From: Streptomyces sp. NBC_00464 | Lineage (GTDB): Bacteria > Actinomycetota > Actinomycetes > Streptomycetales > Streptomycetaceae | NCBI RefSeq assembly: GCF_036013915.1 | Contig: NZ_CP107899.1 | Location: forward strand, 7,406,001 to 7,470,000 | DNA length: 64,000 nucleotides | Direction: 5' to 3' | Shown here: positions 62,326 through 64,000 of the stretch, one piece after another | How positions within the stretch are numbered: the stretch's first letter is position 1 | How the letters are laid out: every line of letters starts with the position of its first letter | Made by a program: the position numbers and the translations under genes | Notes under the pieces: generated by a model | What the model was told of the DNA's origin: nothing | Database searches by the model: none | What the model saw: only the letters and a program-made list of their open reading frames with translations

Positions 62326-63086
62326 CCCAGGTCTGTGCAACAGCGGCCGAGGCGGTCGCCGACATCCCCGACGGCGCCTCGCTCACCGTCGGCGGCTTCG
62401 GCCTCTGCGGTGTCCCCGACGCCCTGATCGCGGCCGTGGCCGCCGGGCCGGCCACCGGGCTCCACGTGATCTCCAACAACTGCGGGACGGACGGCCACGG
62501 GCTCGGGCAACTGCTGCGGCGAAGGCGGGTCCGGCGGGTGACGGCCTCGTACGTCGGCGAGAACGCCGAGTTCGCCCGGCAGTACCTGGCGGGGGAGTTG
62601 GAGGTCGAACTGACTCCTCAGGGCACCCTGGCCGAGAAGCTCCGCGCCGGCGGGGCGGGCATCCCCGCCTTCTTCACCCCGGCCGGGGTCGACACCCCCG
62701 TCTCCGACGGAGGGCTGCCCTGGCGCTACGACGCCGACGGCTCGGTGGCGGTGGCCTCCCCGCCCAAGGAGACACGCGAGTACGGCGGGCGGCGCCACGT
62801 CCTCGAGGAGTCGATCACCGCCGACTTCGCCCTCGTGCACGCCCTGATCGGGGATACCGAGGGGAACCTGCTGTTCGACAAGTCCGCACGGAACTTCAAC
62901 CCGCTCGCGGCGACGGCCGGGCGGGTCTGCATCGCCCAGGTCGAACACCTCGTGCAGCCAGGCGAGTTGGACCCCGGACTCGTACATCTGCCCGGAATCT
63001 TCGTCGACCGGATCGTCCACACGGGCGTCCAGGACAAGCAGATCGAAAAGCGCACGGTGACAACGGCGAAGGAGAACGGCGCATGA
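62322..63086 (+). CDS. 3-oxoacid CoA-transferase subunit A
   Basis: 254-aa alpha subunit of a two-gene CoA-transferase. The signature [19 protein letters not shown] is near the start, and [11 protein letters not shown] and [13 protein letters not shown] are family-like. GTG start overlapping the previous stop; its stop overlaps the subunit B start (ATGA). With subunit B it moves CoA from succinyl-CoA to acetoacetate made by the BKACE step. Confidence 0.92.
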   Translation: MTQVCATAAEAVADIPDGASLTVGGFGLCGVPDALIAAVAAGPATGLHVISNNCGTDGHGLGQLLRRRRVRRVTASYVGENAEFARQYLAGELEVELTPQGTLAEKLRAGGAGIPAFFTPAGVDTPVSDGGLPWRYDADGSVAVASPPKETREYGGRRHVLEESITADFALVHALIGDTEGNLLFDKSARNFNPLAATAGRVCIAQVEHLVQPGELDPGLVHLPGIFVDRIVHTGVQDKQIEKRTVTTAKENGA

Positions 63087-63775
63087 GCGCGACAACGGCG
63101 GCGCCGACGAGTGCGGCACCCGGCAGGACACACGGCTGGACCCGGGACCAGATGGCGGCAAGGGCCGCCTGCGAACTCGTACCGGGCGAGTACGTCAACC
63201 TCGGCATCGGACTGCCGACGCTCATCCCCGACCATCTGCAGCCCGGCCTCGGCATCGTCCTGCACAGCGAGAACGGGATCCTGGGCACGGGCGCCTACCC
63301 CGACGAGGACTCCGTGGACCCGGACCTGATCAATGCGGGCAAGGAGACCGTGACCGTCAATCCGGGCGCCTCCTTCTTCGACTCCGCGCTGTCCTTCGCG
63401 ATGATCCGCGGCGGCCACATCGACACCGCGGTCCTCGGTGGCATGCAGGTCTCCGCGGCCGGCGACCTGGCGAACTGGATGGTGCCCGGCGCGATGGTCA
63501 AGGGGATGGGCGGGGCGATGGACCTCGTGCACGGCGCCCGCCGGGTGATCGTGCTCATGGAACACACCAGCAGGTCCGGGGCGTCGAAGGTCGTGCGCCG
63601 GTGCACCTTGCCGTTGACGGGGCGGGGTGTCGTCCATCGGATCATCACCGACCTCGCCGTCATCGACGTCACCGGACAGGGGCTGGTGCTGCGTGAATGC
63701 GCGCCCGGGGTATGCGAGGACACCGTACGTGCGGCCACCGACGCTCCGCTGGCACGACCGAAGGCGAGCTCCTGA
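63083..63775 (+). CDS. 3-oxoacid CoA-transferase subunit B
   Basis: 230-aa beta subunit. The catalytic glutamate E63 lies in [21 protein letters not shown] and [20 protein letters not shown] are typical. An N-terminal Ala/Thr-rich tail of about 15 residues precedes the domain. GGAG ends six bases upstream of the ATG. One-base overlap with the next gene. Confidence 0.93.
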   Translation: MSATTAAPTSAAPGRTHGWTRDQMAARAACELVPGEYVNLGIGLPTLIPDHLQPGLGIVLHSENGILGTGAYPDEDSVDPDLINAGKETVTVNPGASFFDSALSFAMIRGGHIDTAVLGGMQVSAAGDLANWMVPGAMVKGMGGAMDLVHGARRVIVLMEHTSRSGASKVVRRCTLPLTGRGVVHRIITDLAVIDVTGQGLVLRECAPGVCEDTVRAATDAPLARPKASS

Positions 63776-64000
63776 TGCTGAACCTGTCCGTCGTCCTGGA
63801 GGACTCCGTCCGGCGCTGTCCCCGTCGCGTGGCACTGGTAGCCGGTGACCGTCGGCTCAGCTACGCCGAGGTCGACGCCCGAGCCTCCCGGGTCGCGCAT
63901 CTGCTGGTGGCGCGCGGTGTCAGGCCGGGGGACCGGGTGGCCCTCTCCTGTCCGAACCTGCCCGAGTTCCCGATCGTCTACTTCGGCATCCTCAAGGCCG
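63775..64000 (+). CDS. AMP-dependent acyl-CoA ligase (3' truncated by window)
   Basis: First 75 residues of an ANL-family ligase: [20 protein letters not shown], then RRLSYAEVDARASRVAHLL and GDRVALSCPNLPEFPIVYFG. The motif regions lie beyond the window. It would activate a carboxylic acid substrate with CoA, completing the catabolic set. Confidence 0.88.
   Translation, partial: MLNLSVVLEDSVRRCPRRVALVAGDRRLSYAEVDARASRVAHLLVARGVRPGDRVALSCPNLPEFPIVYFGILKA

Overview
The window is high-GC actinomycete DNA, most probably Streptomyces or a close relative. Third-position GC is very high, GTG starts and 4-base start/stop overlaps are common, and there are SARP and TrmB/LuxR-type regulators, very large secreted subtilases, Tat-exported proteins and an LPDTG surface protein. 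It looks like accessory (arm-like) chromosome rather than core. No rRNA, CRISPR array or phage structural gene was seen.

Layout. (1) 1-10037: plant cell-wall (rhamnogalacturonan/arabinogalactan) cluster: sugar ABC transporter, YesL/DUF624-like membrane protein, Gfo/Idh/MocA oxidoreductase, Tat-exported PL4-type lyase, GH43-like protein, a frameshifted LacI regulator and a DUF6807/PmoA protein. (2) 10229-13859: a candidate defence nuclease (AbiJ_NTD3-like plus PD-(D/E)XK), then a complete 2007-bp ISAs1-type element with 27-bp inverted repeats and a 10-bp target duplication that carries an extra gene, then a decapitated small gene. (3) 13850-39449: secreted-protease island. It holds one rearranged and three intact subtilases of 1100-1260 aa, a thermolysin-family M4 protease, two paralogous TrmB/LuxR-like regulators, two SARP-type regulators, an unrelated MarR/membrane-protein pair and an IS5-type fragment. 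Four promoters here share the element GGYAAY-N5-GGTAAC-N10-TANNNT, an 11-bp direct repeat like those bound by SARP activators, so the island looks like one regulon. (4) 39850-41844: sortase-anchored surface protein. (5) 42420-49898: cell-envelope operon. An unknown protein, a MauE-like membrane protein and a MauD-like thioredoxin are followed by a Tat-exported protein with a 12-cysteine domain resembling the methylamine dehydrogenase light chain, fused to two peptidoglycan-binding domains. Then come small membrane proteins and three secreted peptidoglycan-active enzymes. (6) 49954-54262: complete selenocysteine module selD / selC (tRNA-Sec) - selA - selB. (7) 54875-57056: small membrane protein, RsbW-like kinase, AraC regulator. 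(8) 57183-end: catabolic operon (quinone oxidoreductase, TauD-type dioxygenase, BKACE enzyme, MFS transporter, RBBP9-like hydrolase, two-subunit CoA-transferase, truncated acyl-CoA ligase), consistent with uptake and beta-keto-acid cleavage of a small acid or betaine.

The strongest leads are the shared promoter element of the protease island and the MauE/MauD/12-Cys-PG-binding cassette. Family names rest on motif recognition by eye; no database search was run.
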